Below are positions 56,642-58,743 of a stretch of DNA of 58,743 nucleotides, one piece after another. A program made the position numbers and the translations under genes. The notes beneath the pieces were generated by a model that was not told where the DNA came from, did not search any database, and worked only from the letters and a program-made list of their open reading frames with translations. This stretch comes from Burkholderiales bacterium (lineage in GTDB: Bacteria > Pseudomonadota > Gammaproteobacteria > Burkholderiales > Ga0077523): positions 1-58,743 of the forward strand of contig JALHMS010000028.1 in the NCBI GenBank assembly GCA_022843925.1. The letters run 5' to 3'. Positions within the stretch are counted from its first letter, which is position 1; each line of letters opens with the position of its first letter.

Positions 56642-57572
56642 CGAAGGCCCCCAGCCGTTTCGCGATGGAGAGGTACACGCCCATGATCACGATGGGCACG
56701 ATGGTGAACGCCGCGGCCATCGGGATGTTGCCGGCCACGCCCTGGTGCGAGTAGACGGCCTGCCCGAGGAAGGGCGTCGACTGCCCGATGATCCCGGGGA
56801 TGATGTAGTCGCCCAGCGTGAGCGAGAAGGTGAAGATCGACCCTGCGACCACGCCTGGAAACGCGAGCGGCAGGATCACGTGGCGGAACGTGCTGCCGGG
56901 CGTGGCGCCGAGATCCCCGGACGCCTCGATGACGGACGCCGGCACCCGCTCCAGCGCCGCGATGATCGGCAGGATCATGAAGGGCACCCAGATGTAGACG
57001 AACACGATGAAGGTGCCGAGGTACGACGTCGACAGCGACGGCCCGCCGACGACGGGAAGATCGAGCACCGCTTCCAGCACGCCATCGAGCCCGAGGTGCA
57101 CGGCGAACCAGTTCACGATGCCTTCCTTCGCGAGGATGAGCTTCCACGAATACACGCGCACGAGGTAGCTCGACCACAGGGGCAGCATCACACCGAGGTA
57201 GATGAGCGCCTTGAGTTTCGGACCGGCGTACCGCACGGCGTAGTACGCGATCGGGAAGGCGACCAACGTGCAGCCGACCGTGACGCACGCGGCCATCGTG
57301 ACCGTCCGCAGCACGATGTCGTGATTGGCCGGATTGGAGACGAATTCGCGATAGGTGGACAGCGAGAACTCGCGGATCACCACGCCCGAGAATTCGTCGA
57401 TCGAGAAGAAGCTCTGCGCGAGCAGCGAAAAGAGGGACCCGAGGTAGACGATGCCGAGCCACGCGAGCGGGGGTGCCAGCAGCAGGAACAGCGTGAGGCG
57501 ATGGTCGAGATAGAGCCGCGTGGAGAGCCTCCGCAACGGCCCGCCGGCCGGGAAGGTGACCGACGCCGTCAT
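56631..57572 (-). CDS. ydcU: Polyamine-type ABC transporter permease
   Basis: 313 aa. PotB/YdcU-type permease with the coupling loop [22 protein letters not shown] and about six membrane helices after a 25-residue N-terminal arm. The start at 57572 is set by its ATGA overlap with the ATPase gene; the frame continues upstream inside that gene. Confidence 0.88.
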   Translation of the reverse strand: MTASVTFPAGGPLRRLSTRLYLDHRLTLFLLLAPPLAWLGIVYLGSLFSLLAQSFFSIDEFSGVVIREFSLSTYREFVSNPANHDIVLRTVTMAACVTVGCTLVAFPIAYYAVRYAGPKLKALIYLGVMLPLWSSYLVRVYSWKLILAKEGIVNWFAVHLGLDGVLEAVLDLPVVGGPSLSTSYLGTFIVFVYIWVPFMILPIIAALERVPASVIEASGDLGATPGSTFRHVILPLAFPGVVAGSIFTFSLTLGDYIIPGIIGQSTPFLGQAVYSHQGVAGNIPMAAAFTIVPIVIMGVYLSIAKRLGAFDAL

Positions 57573-58639
57573 GCGCTCTCCGAGAGCGGTTGCACGTGCC
57601 GGCGTTCCACCTGCAGCTGCACGGGTGCACCGGGCTCGCGCCCGGGCCGCGCAGCCCCGCCGTCGAGATTCTGTTCGACGACGGCAAGTTCGCCGCCCTC
57701 CACCTCCACCACGACGCGCACGGTGGCACCGAGATAGGTGGTGCCCGTCACCCGCCCCTCCAGCCACACGTAGCCGGGCTCGGGCGGTGCGTCCGCGGCG
57801 ACGATGCGGATGCGCTCCGGCCGCACGGCGTACTGGCCTGGGAAGCCGCCGAGGCGCTGCGCGAGATAGCCGTCCACGAGATTGGTCTGCCCCACGAAGC
57901 CGGCCACGAAGGCGCTCGCCGGATGGTCGTAGACCTCGGCGGGCGTGCCGATCTGCTCGATGCGCCCGCGATTGAACACGGCGAGCCGGTCGCTCATCGC
58001 GAGGGCTTCGCCCTGGTCGTGGGTGACGTAGATGAACGTGATGCCGACGCGACGCTGCAGGCTCTTCAGCTCGTGCTGCATCTGTTCGCGCAGCTTGAGG
58101 TCGAGCGCACCGAGCGGTTCGTCGAGCAGAAGCACGCGCGGATGATTCACCAGCGCCCGCGCCAGCGCCACGCGCTGCCGCTGTCCGCCGGAGAGTTGAC
58201 TGGGTTTGCGATCGCGATAGCCCTCGAGGCGCACCATGTCGAGCATCTCGTCCGCCAGGCGGGCCCGCTCGGCCTTGGCGACCTTGCGGATCATGGGTCC
58301 GTACTCCACGTTCTCCCCCACGGTCATGTGGGGGAAGAGCGCGTAGTCCTGGAACACGGTGTTCACGTCGCGCAGGTACGGCGGCGTGCCCGAGACGTCG
58401 GCGCCGTGGACGGCGATGGTGCCGCGCGTGGGCTGCTCGAACCCGGCGATGAGCCTCAGGCAGGTGGTCTTGCCCGAGCCCGAAGGGCCCAGCATCGAGA
58501 AGAACTCGCCGTCGGCGATGTCGAAACTGACATCGTCGACGGCGCGAACATCCCCGAAGAGGCGGCTGACACCGGTGAAGCGGACGGCCGGCGCGCCGTC
58601 ACCCGGCCCGGGTGACGGTCCGTCGTGGGGAGACTGCAC
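57569..58639 (-). CDS. ydcT: Polyamine-type ABC transporter ATPase
   Basis: 356 aa. Walker [10 protein letters not shown] (51-59), ABC signature LSGGQRQR (149-156), Walker B VLLLDEP (169-175), D-loop and H-loop (YVTHDQ), then a C-terminal TOBE domain (about 275-345), as in PotA/YdcT. It powers import by the YdcU/YdcV permeases. Starts four bases after the stop of the binding-protein gene. Confidence 0.92.
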   Translation of the reverse strand: MQSPHDGPSPGPGDGAPAVRFTGVSRLFGDVRAVDDVSFDIADGEFFSMLGPSGSGKTTCLRLIAGFEQPTRGTIAVHGADVSGTPPYLRDVNTVFQDYALFPHMTVGENVEYGPMIRKVAKAERARLADEMLDMVRLEGYRDRKPSQLSGGQRQRVALARALVNHPRVLLLDEPLGALDLKLREQMQHELKSLQRRVGITFIYVTHDQGEALAMSDRLAVFNRGRIEQIGTPAEVYDHPASAFVAGFVGQTNLVDGYLAQRLGGFPGQYAVRPERIRIVAADAPPEPGYVWLEGRVTGTTYLGATVRVVVEVEGGELAVVEQNLDGGAARPGREPGAPVQLQVERRHVQPLSESA

Positions 58640-58642
58640 GTC

Positions 58643-58743
58643 TCATCGCCCGCCGAGGATGGCGATGTAGTCCGACACCCAGCGGTAGTACGGCACGCAG
58701 CCCTTCGGGTCGGCGCACTTCGCGACCGGCGTGCGCCAGAACG
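58643..58743 (-). CDS. ydcS: Solute-binding protein, C-terminal fragment (YdcS-like)
   Basis: Only the last 32 codons and stop are in the window; the gene continues beyond the right edge. The fragment ends WVSDYIAILGGR and contains FWRTPVAKCADPKGC, a two-Cys C-terminus. Assigned by position at the head of the ydcSTUV-patD operon and not by its own domain, so the identity is inferred. It would bind the substrate in the periplasm. Confidence 0.65.
   Translation of the reverse strand, partial: FWRTPVAKCADPKGCVPYYRWVSDYIAILGGR

Overview
The window reads as a chromosomal segment of a high-GC betaproteobacterium of unresolved genus. The points supporting this are the 16S leader type at the left edge (boxA plus a TTGACG promoter), an fMet tRNA gene, a cheV-cheV-cheY-cheZ-cheA cluster behind a FliA-type promoter, and an scpA-scpB-parA operon. 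No integrase, insertion sequence or CRISPR array was recognised.

Layout. 1-201: leader and promoter of an rRNA operon that runs leftwards out of the window; the 16S gene itself is not included. 202-2374: about 2.2 kb with no gene I can support. 2375-2535: tRNA-fMet with promoter and terminator. 3108-5215 (minus): parA-like, scpB, scpA. 5397-11757 (plus): sigma-28 promoter, two cheV genes, cheY, cheZ, cheA and an HDOD-domain gene. 11747-14338 (minus): clpB with a sigma-32 promoter. 14476-17301: periplasmic DUF3365 heme protein with sulfur dioxygenase, a small exported protein and a Nudix hydrolase. 17430-23545: a heavy-metal RND efflux system (outer membrane factor, adaptor lipoprotein, pump). 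23619-24650: exported alpha/beta hydrolase. 24968-27709: PAS histidine kinase, NarL-type regulator and a lone receiver protein. 28048-53543: a complete extracellular contractile injection system (eCIS) locus, all on the plus strand. 53556-54296 (minus): DUF3047 protein. 54353-58743 (minus): patD plus the ydcSTUV-type ABC transporter, cut at the right edge inside ydcS.

The eCIS locus is the most interesting part. In order it encodes a cap/terminator protein (DUF4255), an unknown 276-aa protein, one sheath, two tube proteins, a DUF5908 peptide, a LysM baseplate protein, a VgrG-like spike, a PAAR tip, a gp25 wedge protein, a very large baseplate-J protein, a fibre-like protein, a second baseplate protein, a tape-measure protein and an AAA+ ATPase. 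Three accessory genes follow: a roughly 1000-aa exported peptidoglycan-binding/GH18-like protein with three C-terminal membrane helices, a SAM methyltransferase, and a likely cargo protein with six 16-aa acidic repeats, a DUF4157 (eCIS core) domain with HEAWH motif and an unknown C-terminus. Most genes overlap or are tightly spaced, so the locus is probably one transcription unit. The two-component genes directly upstream and co-oriented are candidate regulators, but this is inference.

The patD-ydcSTUV block probably imports a polyamine-type substrate and oxidises gamma-aminobutyraldehyde to GABA.
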